Made by a program: the position numbers and the translations under genes. This document shows, piece after piece, positions 26,352 to 37,641 of a stretch of DNA of 64,000 bases (position 1 is the first letter of the stretch; each line of letters begins with the position of its first letter). Origin of the DNA: Rhyacophila brunnea (Eukaryota > Arthropoda > Insecta > Trichoptera > Rhyacophilidae); assembly GCA_022495005.1 (NCBI GenBank), contig JAGYXB010001405.1, positions 558,001 through 622,000 of the forward strand. The letters are read 5' to 3'. The notes beneath the pieces are model-generated. The model saw nothing but the letters and a program-made list of their open reading frames with translations, did no database searches and was not told the DNA's origin.

Positions 26352-26970
26352 TCTTAATTCAAATTTATATATATATATTATATTGTGAACTATACATACA
26401 AAAATTCAAGACGTTTATAATATGGCATAACAAATAAGAATAAGAGAGTAAATACAAAAAATATGAAGTACACAAATGAGCTAAGTAGACACTATTTTAA
26501 GAGTTTAAAAAACAACATCCACTTAAACTCATATTCACGTAAGTGAAATATATCAATATCCGAACTGTTTTGGTTGAACACAGTCACAGAGCCGACAAAT
26601 TAACATTATCAATGGTAGGTTAGTTTTGCATATTGGGAGAACATACAACTGATGTTCCCAATTTCTATGAAAGTTATTAGGGACATACAGGCCAATACCA
26701 CCTAGAATGGCAGACATTTACACATGCGTTAAAATTACGTTGCTAAATATAGATCGCTTCTAACTTTTAGACAGAATATATCAGCATACATAAGAGAAAA
26801 TCGGTGGTGTAAAGGCAAATATACCTTTTCTAGCGTGAGGCCGTACTTCAACTGATACCATGCCCAAACAATAAAACAATATACGCACTGTCAAACCTAC
26901 TTCTAACTAAGAAAATATAGAGAATTTTTAATAACGTAACATCCAAAAAGACCCTGAGAGAATGCTGTAT
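26352..26970 (-). mobile_element. Decayed non-LTR retrotransposon 3' end (same family as 37.6-38.4 kb)
   Basis: On both strands this aligns by eye with the better preserved copy at 37642-38399, including the 3'UTR word GACGTTTATAATATGGCATA and the coding end in the same order. The reading frame is broken by many substitutions and small gaps. The element tail lies at the low-coordinate end (AATTCAAATTT), so it is oriented minus. The piece covers only the C-terminal region, a typical 5'-truncated dead copy. Confidence 0.75.
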
Positions 26971-27089
26971 CAAATATATCTACAATAGAAAATGTTGTTT
27001 ATAAACCGCCCCATGTTGGGTTAATAATATAGTACTGGTAGAATGGATAATCATATTTTTCGTGTTACCATTTTATATAGCAGCAAAAT

Positions 27090-27500
27090 AATCTTGTTTC
27101 CTATAAACACCCCGGGCTTATTTATTTGAGGGTAGGGGAGCATAAAACCCTTGAAAGAGAAAACACCACCGCTCGAACCTCTTCAGAATTCATCGAAATC
27201 AAACCGACAAAAAACGGACCAACTTCATTAATTAAAAAAAATACAATTAGCGGATTACCACCGGAACCGTTCGATATAAACTTGGGAAGCCGTCGCCTGG
27301 CAGATAGATGTAGCTTTTTACGACCCTGCCGGACCAGAGGTACGAGTTTGAGGAGGAGGGGGCTGCGTCATAAACTGTAAGCCCCCGGGAGTGAAACCCT
27401 CCGACTAAGCTAAGAGAGTGGGGGGCTGAAGAATCGCAGGGGCATTTAGGGTGATCTGGCCCCCTTTATTTGCGACTCTCATACGATTCGGGTCTGCTTT
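27090..27500. other. Lower-AT island, candidate conserved non-coding sequence
   Basis: GC-rich block with GGAGGAGGGGGCTGCGTC and GTAAGCCCCCGGGAGTG and an embedded homeodomain-type TTAATTA core. An 84-codon frame (27126-27380, plus; non-ATG upstream also open) shows no known domain and becomes arginine-rich at its end. It contains no repeat seen elsewhere in the window. Confidence 0.35.
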
Positions 27501-28289
27501 ATTTTGTGATACTTTGTCGTCTTTACTTACTAGAGACACTGGAGAACATACATACATAACAAGGGATGAGGGTCGATCTATTTTTTGCCACAGTGACTTT
27601 TTATTTTTATGAATTACATACCTGTATTAATATTGTATCGTTTTTATTGTTATTTTTAAATTACATACGAATATCGCCGGGTAATTAAATCTAACTGTAT
27701 TAGTAATTCCCCATTTTTTTGTTAGTAAAATCTTTAGAACTACCATGAAGATATATCATATTATTGTGCAATATGATACATTACATAATATTATACTAAT
27801 TATAAAACAGTAGACAGTGGTCTATATTGGAAACTTTGCACCCTTAAATTAAGATGACAAAAAATTCCACCCCATATAATATGTTTAGTTTAGTTATATT
27901 GTATATTTTTGTCGCCAAGTAAATTTTATTATTTTTCAATCGCTGAGCAGGATGCATGTAATGAAAACCTTTAAGATTTGGATATAAACAGTATCCATAT
28001 CGATGGCTCAGTTCCATAGAAGGACAAGTCCAAAATTTGATGTTTTGAGTTATATTACCCATTATATTTGAATATTGCTCCTTTTCAGTTCCACAAAAGG
28101 ACAACTCGTAAAAAATACTGGTTTTCTCTCGTTGGACAGATGTCTTCATATGGAAATAAATAAACTTAAACACTCTCTCAGTTCCATAAAAGGACAACTT
28201 GAGATATCGTTTTGTGAAAATATTGTTTTGTGAATTATTGCATTTCATAAAGGGACAACTCAAAATGGCGTTCTATCATTATGAAAGTA

Positions 28290-30000
28290 GGATCACCGTG
28301 TGCTGAGAAGTGCAGATTAACATGTTATGATAAAATTGAATTCAATCAAAGGGAACAAAACCACCAAAGTTTTTGGTGGATCGGAGACGATGATCGACGA
28401 CGTGAGTTTATTTATTAAGGTGCATCACGCCAGTTATTCCAAAGTACAGAATGTAAACTCCTGGTAGTACACGTACAGTTTACAAGGCGTACTGTTTTGA
28501 TATAAATGGGATCCAAATAAGAGCGTGCATTTTTTTATATGAATACTTTGAGCATAATAAATGCAAGACAATGATTGAAATTGCACATAAAAACACAAAC
28601 GTGGAGTGTTGCATTCAGATTTAAAGGGAAGGAATGGGAAAGGTGGAGTGAGAATTGATGATGAAATAAAGGAAAAAATCCGTAATCACATCAAATCATT
28701 TCCAGTAATGTCTTCCCATTATTGTAGAGCTTATAGTGAAAAAATGTATCTCGATGGAAGCCTGAACATTGCTACAATGTACAGGCTATACCAAGAATTT
28801 TGTACGGAGAAAGATATGCCGATTGTAAAAAAAACATATGTAGGATACAATTTTTAACACCGCGGTGTTAAATTTGGATTTTTGTCCCGAAAAAGGACCA
28901 ATGTATCACATCTTGTCAAATTTTTAAAAATTCAAGCCCGGAAGAAAAAATTAGAAAAGAGGAGCAGGTACCTACACAAGCATATAAAAGAAAATGATGT
29001 TGCTTCGAGTTTGGTCAAAGTCGCTTGCTTCGATCTGCAAGCTGTTCTAGCAGTGCCCTCCGAAAACATTTGTAGCTTCTCTAGTAAACACCGGTTAAAT
29101 ACATATAATTTTACTATATACCTACGACATAACAAAGAAGCAAGGCCACTGTTACTTATGGCATGAAGACTTAGGAAAAAGGGGTTCAAACGAAATAGGT
29201 AGCTGCTTGTTAGCTTTTTTACAAGTAAACCCATCACAAAATAATGTATTATACTTGGATAATTGTGCGGGTCAACGAAAAAAATAATTTGTTGCTTCCC
29301 TATTAATGTAGGTACGCAGTCAATTCAATAGATCTCATTGAAGAAATCTGCCACAAAGTTTTGGTTGTGGGTCATACCCAAAATTAAGTTGATGATGCCA
29401 TGCATGCGTTAATAGAGCGAGAGAAAAAAAGATGTCTAAGAGACCTACCTATACATACATTTCTGTAGCCCCAATAATACGATTAGCCAAGAAAACTGGC
29501 AAACTATATACAATATGTAAAGAAATGGACACTGGAATGGATGGCATGGCCCCCACACCCTAAAGCGGGCCCCCAGTCTAGGATCTTTGGCGGCTCCCCT
29601 ACCTATCGCTAAAGATAAAGGCAGTGTGATATAATATCGTTTTCCAAATGGTGTTCGCGGTAAAATAAATATGTATAGTTAGTGTTTCTTTGCATATTTT
29701 AATAAGTACATCCATTTGAATTATGGAGTTGGCGAGTATCGATACGCAATAAAATTTCTATCGTACAACCACATTATTGAAGAAAAATAGCTCTACAGGC
29801 GACTTTTTCTTTTACTATTAAGAGAATTTGTTTTGGAATTTTGAGTTTTGAATGTGTTTAGATCACTTTTCTGGTCGACTCGCAACGCCGGGTCCTTCCT
29901 GAGCTCGGGCCCTCAGGCTAGAGCCCTGTCAGCCCCCCTTTGTGGGGGCCATGATGGATGGATTTCATCGACTGCAAGCTTAATTGATTTTTAAAAACTT
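28290..30000 (+). pseudogene. DUF7869-family transposase-like protein, broken
   Basis: Pieces in different frames follow the order of a family widespread in arthropods and cnidarians and annotated as DUF7869. They are a cysteine-containing start with F-W-W-I-G-D-D-D-R (near 28360), the region E-S-H-Y-C-R-like S-S-H-Y-C-R-A-Y (28712-28735), V-A-C-F-D-L-Q-A-V (29020s), W-H-E-D-L-G-K-R-G-S-N-E-I-G (29158-29199), L-D-N-C-A-G-Q (29255-29275), and V-G-H-T-Q-N (29360s). The D of F-D-L-Q, the D of L-D-N-C and the H-T-Q-N block look like a metal-binding RNase H-like core; that reading is inference. Frame changes near 28858, 29125 and 29285, an in-frame stop after H-T-Q-N, and a MITE insertion at 29545 make it non-functional. 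Confidence 0.75.
29545..29953. mobile_element. hAT-like MITE nested in the DUF7869 pseudogene
   Basis: The 13-bp termini are inverted, CATGGCCCCCACA and TGTGGGGGCCATG. They are flanked by a perfect 8-bp duplication ATGGATGG (29537-29544 and 29954-29961). Skipping the element rejoins the host coding sequence so that the phrase E-W-M-D-F-I-D-C-K-L of the pseudogene reads through, which gives the exact ends. The size is 409 bp with no coding capacity. An 8-bp duplication is the hAT signature. Confidence 0.9.
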
Positions 30001-30504
30001 ACCAACACCATATGTAAATAATAATTGTAGACGTTCATTGAAAACAAATACCTTTAACTGACAGAGTTTATTGTGAACTATTTATGTCCAATCTTAACAG
30101 CTTACTTCCACCCTTCGCCACTGGTGGTTACCCAATATGTGGATATACTGTTATCAGTGACTGATGTTTTGAGATGACGCCAATAAAGAACATTATGTTA
30201 ACTCAATATTGTAAAGTTGTCAGTTCCATAGTGATAAGTCTAATTATTGTCAGTATTCATGCAGAGTTGTCAGCTCCATAAAGGGTTATGTCCGATTATT
30301 GCTCAAAACTATTAAAATCATTATGATAATTAGCATAAACAATTTGAGCCCTAAAACTACATACTATTCACAACATATTTTACTAAAAATATAATACAAA
30401 TAATAAACCTTCACATTTCTACAAGTCAGTTTAGGTGAGTCGAAACTTTGATCAGCCATTACTCTAAACTTCTAATTCCTAGTTGTCCCACTATGGAACT
30501 GAGC

Positions 30505-31204
30505 TATATATTATATGCACCGCAGTTGCACGTAGGATTTGTTTCATCTCATTAGAGTTGACCGTGAAAATGTTGTATTATAAGCATTTATTTTTTTAAT
30601 TTGGGCAACGCATGACCTGACTACTCGCTTGAGACGTTAATAGTAGTGGGGTTTTAAAAAATAAAATAATAATATTTTATTGGTTGTTCGAATTCAGAAA
30701 TAATTTATTATCTATATTCCATATCAATGGTGTGTCTTATGTAACTTATTGTAAAAATGTGTTTTAAAAACTATTATGGAACTCCTGATGCGGCTTGCGG
30801 AATACCTGAGTTGCGGAATTCCTCCTTGGAAATAATTAAGTGTATCCTTGTGATTTTAAAATACTTTTGTCCTTTGATCAGTTTTGATTATTTCCATATA
30901 TACCATTCCATTGACACTTTTTTTGACCAAATTATGTGTATTTCTTTCTTCCCTGAAAATTACTAGACCGATATTGATAAAACTTGCTAAACTTATAGAT
31001 ATTTTTTCCCAATTTCCATACCAATTAGAACTAAGAAGAGTCCATGGCAATATATAAAATTTTCTTTTCAATAAGATAAAACTTCTCAAAAATAACGCAC
31101 TAGGTAAAATGTTCACATAGTGGGCAGATGGGGTTGAAGGAATTAATTTGAAAATATTCAACATACATTAGTCTATGTACGAGTATTCATTCTGTATTTC
31201 TATT
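30505..31204. other. AT-rich stretch with TE-tail-like phrases
   Basis: It has a short direct repeat (TTGCGGAAT at about 30795 and 30813) and a phrase near 30963 (TAGACCGATATTGATAAAAC) that resembles the terminal region of many insect transposons. No ORF with a domain is present. Confidence 0.35.
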
Positions 31205-31246
31205 GAATTATGTCCCATTGAAGCGGATAAAACCGGTCCTGATGAT
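31205..31246 (+). repeat. Diverged single arm of the 2.44-kb palindrome
   Basis: ATGTCCCATTGAAGCGGATAA followed by AACCGGTCCTGATGATT aligns with the right arm of the 2.44-kb palindrome (GTCCCTCTGAGGCGGACGAA, then ATCGGTCCTAATTTATT). Only one arm is present. Confidence 0.5.
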
Positions 31247-31708
31247 TCTCATAAAATATGTGTATACTAAATATTGCTTTTTCTTTTAATTAGTGAAACT
31301 ATGCTATATATTTTTATTAAGGAAAAAAATAGTTACATTTATTGATTACAAAAATTTTAAATATAATAATGAAAAGTTATTGCAACCATCAAAGTTTCCA
31401 TGTATACATTATAATATAGTTAAGCCTAATAAGATAGAGAGTAAGAATAACATAAATATAAAGAAATTACATAAGAAAATTACATGAGAAAAATAAGAAA
31501 GAATAATGAATATATTGATTTAAATTAAATGATAAAAATGATTACTTATGTATTTTTCACAAACTGAATTAATAGATATGACGACGATCCTTCTATGATT
31601 TAAAAAAAAATAGCAAAGATGTTCAGTATTTTTTACGATTACATAAATAAAAAGTATTACAAAATCGCTTACAATCAACGTCGTTGAAGAAAACCATTTT
31701 TCTGTCAG

Positions 31709-31969
31709 ATGGAGCCACCTGTGGTTTCTCCATTAAAATTACTGAAGGAAGTAGTTACCACTTTTCATAAATTCCGTTTGTCAGTGCAGTCTTATGACTT
31801 GCTAGGTTATGTTTGTGATTGTAAGAATCCAATCCATCAAAAACGTAAATGTACTGCAGTGAATATCGATGTTGTTAATCAAAGTATAGATGAAAATTCG
31901 GAACAATCAATTCCACGCCGTTCTAAAGAACTTGGACTTTTTGGTACTACATGGAATTATTATTCATAA
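31709..31969 (+). pseudogene. Mariner/Tc1-like transposase, helix-turn-helix fragment
   Basis: The 86-codon frame ends in a stretch (residues about 52-84) with S-I-D-E-N-S-E-Q-S-I-P-R-R-S-K-E-L-G-L and then G-T-T-W. This is the pattern of the second DNA-binding helix-turn-helix of mariner/Tc1-type transposases, which binds the element's terminal repeats. The catalytic DDE/DDD domain should follow, but the frame stops at 31967-31969 and AT-rich sequence takes over. The first 45 residues are not recognised, and the ATG follows a CTGTCAG that looks like a splice acceptor, so other origins are possible. Confidence 0.55.
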
Positions 31970-32029
31970 ATATTTTTGCATTTGATGGCATATACAATAA
32001 TATAGTTTACATAACAACTTAAAGCGAAT

Positions 32030-32600
32030 GACCATTTGGTGCACCGCAATTATTTTTCTGATTAGGCTTTAGGCATAAAGCCCACCAAAGCGGCGTTCGG
32101 TGCGCTCACTACGAAATAGGCCCCCTCCCACCCGCGCATTACCCTTCACCTATGTAATAAGGGGCACAAAAAGCACAAAATAATTATTATTATCAGCGTC
32201 TCTCATAACAAAGCAATAAAAATATTATTAAATTTCTCGGGGCTTGTAATTAATATTCACGATGACATCATTCTACCAGCAAAATTTTGGACACGCAGCA
32301 ACTAAACAATGAGTTCACTGTTATTAAATAATGCCTACTCGCCCGTCTATCGACGACGCTTCCAGAAGCGCGATTTTGCTGCCGTGTTCAATGAATGGGC
32401 TACGTTGTATTTTCGTTAATTCGTCCCGCTGAGAAGCCAAACAACGGTGAATCATGGGGCGGGCGGGCACAATGCGTCGTCAAATCTAGTGTGCTCTGGC
32501 GTATTTGATTACGTTGTATTTTCGATGATTTACGCGTCACTTGTGAAATTTTGCGCGAGTGCCGCTCGCTGCGTTAAGTGGGTTTTACGCCTTAGAGTAG
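32030..32600. other. Long lower-AT island with internal direct repeats
   Basis: About 570 bp of balanced to GC-rich sequence (GGCCCCCTCCCACCCGCGC, GGGGCGGGCGGGCAC) with no ORF worth calling. TACGTTGTATTTTCG occurs at 32401-32415 and again at 32510-32524, each followed by an AT-rich homeodomain-like core (TTAATTCG, ATGATTTACG). No transposon terminus is present. It is one of the strongest candidates for conserved regulatory DNA in the window. Confidence 0.4.
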
Positions 32601-34079
32601 CTTGAAACAGAACCATTATTTTATTAAAAAATCGTTAATGAAGCTAGTTTTTGATTAAATGGCTTCATAAATAAGCACGCTTTTTGAGTAATGAACACGT
32701 GCTATTCTTGGCATACATTTATATCTACAAAGATTAACAGTTTAATGTAGTTTATTATCTGGAGGTTTAATTATTAGACCTTATTTTTTTTAAACGAAAA
32801 TGGCAATGCAGGTACTATCAATGGAGAATGCTACACAAACATGATTACTGATTTTTTTCTGGCATGAATTAGATAATTTTGATTTGAACTATAATTATGT
32901 GATTCTAACAAGATGGTGCAACATGCTATACTGTCCATGACACAATCAGCTCATTTTTCTAGAATATGTTATATTATAGATGTTTTTATTATTGTCTATA
33001 ATAACTAATAGGCATTTATGTTCTATCTCTCTTTGTCAATAATCTTGGGTATTGCTTAATTCGAAGCGTTCATTAATAGGTTCCTCATTGATGGTTTCCA
33101 TATATAACAATAAAATAAAACACACATAATTTGGTCAAAATAGTTTTCGAGAAAATATTATAACTTGATAATAATATTAAGGCTACTTTAAATAATACAT
33201 TAGAAATGTAGCTTTTTATTATAAATAATTGATGAAGGTAATTTGGCTACGGTATAAAGTATTTAATTTATAATTACGAAATATTATATAATCAAACAAT
33301 GAAAATGTTTATATGTACCTATTTATTATGACCGCATCGCAGCTGGTGACATCGTTATGTACCGCATTGCCGGATTGGCTACCACCTGACGAGAATTTTA
33401 AACTAAGCTAATGCTAATATTATAATAATACTCATAATTTACGACCGAATATTCCACTGGACTAGTAAAAGACCCATTATTTTTAATAGCAATTATTAGG
33501 AAACGTCCATAAAGGATTTCGAACTAATATGTTAAAATTATTGTTTATTGGTTCTATTTAAGTAGATATGTAAAATTTTGAACCAAAATTAGATTTGTAA
33601 ATATCTAACAATAATAATCTTCTATAATAAATTAATTGAATAGGTTAGATTATTATCTAGGTATATATTAATAAAATTAATCGGTTAGGATGACTTTTGG
33701 TTTGAATTATATTCTATATTTTTTAGTATGGATTAAATTGGTGCAGTTAACTTTAATATTATATCTACTCAACTATTAGTTACTGTGATCACAAAAAGAG
33801 TCAAAATAGGTATATATAACGAAACGTACAATGTAATTCAGAAAAAAATATTCTATTTTTTTTTTTTAATTTGAGTTAAGGAAAATAAAATAGTAAAAAG
33901 AAATTCCCGTGTCTTCATAATATTATTTAAAATTATTTTCACTGGTTTTATTTTAAATATAAAAATACGATGTTCAAAATAAATAGGTAATTTCATTTAT
34001 TATTAATTTCATTAAGTACATTCAAGTTTTAAAAATATCTATAAAAACTGTTTTGAGATATTAATGTTAGTATAAATAA

Positions 34080-34690
34080 CCAAAATAATTTAGAGCATTT
34101 TCCCTGATGAGGAGAATGTTGTAAGCTACGTAAATTATTATGCCTTACCCATTTGTAAATTTTGAAAGTTCAATTACGGCTCATATTACAATTTTCCTAA
34201 AATATCCTTGACAGCCTTAGCAATATATTGAAATTGCTTTTTTCTCGTAAATCGCGACCTCAAAATAACTTTGAAAATTAATTTTCCCCTTAAAACTTCG
34301 TAATACGTTTAACAAGATTGTTTATTTGGTCCCTCTCTTTTTCGCCTTAATAAGACGTTATTTTATTTTCTACGCGAAACATTTCCATAATTTAAGGAAA
34401 ACCTGAATAGGGTCTGCCAAGATCCATCGTCTTAGTCACACCTGGTCTTGAAAATTAATTAGGGCAGGCGGTTGGTGGATTAAAAAAGCTCATTTAATTT
34501 TTTATAGCAGCTGCTCTCCGGCTAGTGACTAAGCTTTTCCACTCGAGGAAGGCTTTTTTCATTAACCCTTTTGTTTTTTCGTTCTTTCAAATAAAATTAG
34601 CCCTTTGTGATGACACGCTTTTATTATTTTTTAATTATTGTGACTGAAAAATGACTTGAAATTCTTTTCATTCGTAGAGTTATTTCTGGG
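34080..34690. other. Lower-AT island, candidate conserved non-coding sequence
   Basis: A long block with complex, non-repetitive sequence, including GGGCAGGCGGTTGGTGGATT, CAGCTGCTCTCCGGC and several TTAATTA or TAATTA cores. There is no meaningful ORF. Composition and complexity contrast with the TA-rich flanks at 33.5-34.0 and 35.0 kb. Confidence 0.35.
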
Positions 34691-35389
34691 CTCTTTTCAA
34701 AACATCCCGAAAACACTGTGGATGAGATGATTTCTGTTTAAATATTGTTTTAGTTTAACTCGCTTGATTGAAATGTTTACTGACGTTGGAGCGCAAGTTT
34801 ACTTTATTTTATCAAAGAAAGTCCGTTTCAATTGTTAGCGAGTATATTCAATTCATTAAATCAAGTGAAGTACTGCTTTATAAATCTTATATTAGTACAA
34901 ATCTCTTTTCCTTACACACTTTTTATATCTTAGATATCTATCTACGTAAAATAATTAACATTTCTGCTCAATGTGGATCATAATATTATAATCTGCCTGA
35001 ACGATATTAATATAACATAATTCTATGATGAGTAGTTATCAACTATTTCTCCAATTACAATAAAAAATAACCCATAATTTCTGTTTCAGGAACATGTTCA
35101 ATTTCACTTTCACTGCAGGCATAAATGTTCATATTATATATAAATTAGTGTACTGTACATTATTTCCAATAAAGATTTAACTATAAATAAAACAAATCGA
35201 TGTTATTTATTTAATACTAATAATATCCACAAAACAAAAGCCACAAGTTCGTAGATGCATCAACATTTTAGTTTGTATACAATATAACGTTGAATGCCAC
35301 AGTTCGACAGTAAAATATTTTTTTAAATGAAAACAAAGCAACACGAAAAAGAATTTTTTTTTATCAAGTAGTGTACGTATTTATTCCAA

Positions 35390-35580
35390 AAGCAATATGT
35401 GGACTTCCACAGTGTGAAGATGTTAATATTAACAAACTTTTTTTACGAGAAATAAATGTCAGTCACTTGCTTAACCTAATACATAGGTCTGGATTTTGTA
35501 ACTTTTCCAGACCCGGAATTAAATCCCGTGAGCCACGGCATATTGTGTTGACATGCTACCGCTCGGTCATCGCAATCCAT
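35390..35580 (-). mobile_element. tRNA-derived SINE, family 1, reverse copy
   Basis: On the minus strand: head GACCGAGCGGTAGCATGTC, B-box-like GGGATTTAATTCCGGGTCTG, body TTAGGTTAAGCAAGTGACTG, TTTCTCGTAAAAAAAG and tail CTTCACACTGTGGAAGTCC. An apparent chance ORF on the plus strand over it (35371-35589) is not a gene. Confidence 0.75.
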
Positions 35581-36740
35581 TGTGTATAATTATATATAGG
35601 AACTAAAGTATCAAATAAAGTTATAATATTATAGTAGGTTACCTGCTATAGGGAAACAACTTGAAATTTTAAGGTTTTTAGTTAATAATGCCACTCCGTC
35701 TAGAAAGGTCTTTTCTTTAACAAAAAAATATCTAAAATTTCTTCAACGGGTCATAAAATCGAATTACCCTATCTGGGATTAGTTATTAATTTATTATAAA
35801 CGTGAATGACTTGGTTGATAATTTGTTAAATTGTAAAATTTCATTGTGTATTGTTAAGTTTTATTCGAAATAAATAAAAAAATAAATACATTTAGTTAAA
35901 AAATCAAGGCTTCAGCATTGAAATGAAAATTTGTGTAAAATTTTCAAACGCCATTATCTTGGAACAGTGTATTTTGAGTTGTTTTTCTATTGAGATTGGG
36001 TATCGATTTGTTAATACTGTTCACCTTTATAAAACAAATATAATTAGGCAGCACTTATCAACATTAAATATCCCTATATGATCTCTTCTCACTTCTGTCC
36101 TTTGCAGTTTTGAAGATTACTGGTACCTAGTGATAAACTTGCGAAGTTCTTCAGTAGGTCACTCTAGCGAGTTGGTATTCTTCCACATCTTTATAATTCT
36201 ACTTTACCAGTGACTATCAGTTTTGTCAGTGCTCTTGCGGCCAACGTGACTAAATAAACAGAGTATTTGTCTTATTCTAATTATATGCTGATCTCATATT
36301 CTGTGAAATATTATATTATCATCTGTAAAACTAGTTCATGTATTTTTATTCCCAAGCCTTGGAGTAATCATTAAATAAAGGTTTCACTATATATTAGTTT
36401 TATAACTGACCTGTTACTATGTCACCTAAGGTTACATAACTCATTTAACTTCAAATATTTCAGTTAATATGCACTTAGTTATCTTCATAGCCCTGCTATA
36501 TGCTGACTCAGCAATATACCTGCATATAATTAACATGTTATTATTTTCAAAACTGATAGATAGCAATATTCAGTGAATATTATATATTTGATAGATATCC
36601 GTAAACTTTCATATTCCTGTCATAAATTATAAATACACACTGCATAGAGAGCGTCACATTCCATTACAAAGAAAAGATGTAGATTTAAAAATATATGCGA
36701 TAAAGAGAGATATGCTCAATTGTGAGAAAGATATATAAAA

Positions 36741-37514
36741 ATAAGGTGTGATATCAAGATTTTCTAAAATAGGCATTTCCCTTTAAATTTATCAAAATTG
36801 ATCAAATCCATTATATTTTGCATCTAAGTACGCCGTATAAAGCTTTGGTTTGGTATCTATAAAAACAATTTATCAAAGTTGAATAAATCCAATGTTATTC
36901 CATGATAAAAATCTTTTACATACATTTTTGAACGAGCAACATTGGATTTGTTCAACTTTGATAAATTATTTTTGTATTTATATCAAACTAAAGCTTTATA
37001 CGGCATACTAAGATGAAAAAACAAAATGGATTTGACCAATTTTGATACCAGACAACACTTTTACCTGTTGTAATATTATCAATCGTACAGTAGGTAACCC
37101 AACGTGACATCACCAGAATGGATGACATTTATCAGCATCGTAAAGGAAAGATTAATGCAAATTTAATTTTACTAATATTTATTAAAAATTTATAGATAAA
37201 CCATAATGAAATACAATATATTATTCTTATATGATAAAAATACAGTTTTCTATGAAACTATTGTGTATTACCGTCTATGTATGCATAATTCAAAATAATG
37301 TGAATGATATTATAAAATAATAATATTCCATACCTAAGTATAAAATTAATTTTAAATTAATCAAACAATAATAAAAATTTCACTAAAAATAAACTGTTAA
37401 ATTATAATCACCATGAAAAAGAAAACCTATATTATACGGTGATGTTTCAATAATAACTAATAAAGAAATATTATGTTTTAATTTATTTAGATCAAGTTTT
37501 CATAATGATTGAGT
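36741..37514. repeat. Tandem duplication, unit A (carries the palindromic insert)
   Basis: It starts ATAAGGTGTGATATCAAGAT and ends CATAATGATTGAGTA. Its left part (AAAATAGGCATTTCCCTTT), middle (TACCTGTTGTAATATT; GACATCACCAGAATGGATGA) and right part (TTATACGGTGATGTTTCAAT) reappear in the same order in unit B. Unit A has a 273-bp palindromic insertion that unit B lacks. Confidence 0.8.
36785..37057. mobile_element. Palindromic (foldback) insertion with an empty site in unit B
   Basis: Arms 36790-36896 and 36938-37047 are inverted over about 107 bp around a 41-bp loop. The outer ends TATCAAAATTGATCAAATCC and the complement of GGATTTGACCAATTTTGATA differ at one position. Unit B has the undisturbed site CATTTCCCTTTTACCTATTG. 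A CTTT on both sides (36781-36784, 37058-37061) may be a 4-bp target duplication. It has no coding capacity. Confidence 0.8.
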
Positions 37515-37641
37515 AAGAAATAAGGCGTGAAATCAAGAGTTGCCAAAATAGACATTTCCCTTTTACCTATTGTAATATTTAATTGTCAATAGTACGGTTA
37601 CCCAAGGTGACATCATCAGAACGGATGAAATTTATCAGCAT

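Larger units (their letters stand above)
28006..30504 (+). mobile_element. DUF7869-type DNA transposon with subterminal repeats (decayed)
   Basis: The outer ends are inverted: GCTCAGTTCCATAGAAGGAC at 28006-28025 against the complement of TAGTTGTCCCACTATGGAACTGAGC-like sequence at 30480-30504 (GCTCAGTTCCATAG is identical). The motif CAGTTCCATAnAAGGACAACT repeats at the left at 28084-28108, 28177-28203 and 28241-28263, and at the right at about 30216-30240 and 30264-30292. Between them lies a broken coding region of DUF7869 type. Flanks TATCGATG and TATATATT match at five of eight positions, which is weak for a target duplication. The element is about 2.1 kb without the nested MITE. Confidence 0.65.

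Noticed and set aside
27844..28263. 139-codon ORF on the minus strand, among the longest in the window
   Set aside because: It covers the subterminal repeats of the DUF7869-type transposon in reverse; its repeated phrase S-F-x-G-T-E is the translation of the repeated DNA motif, not a protein domain.
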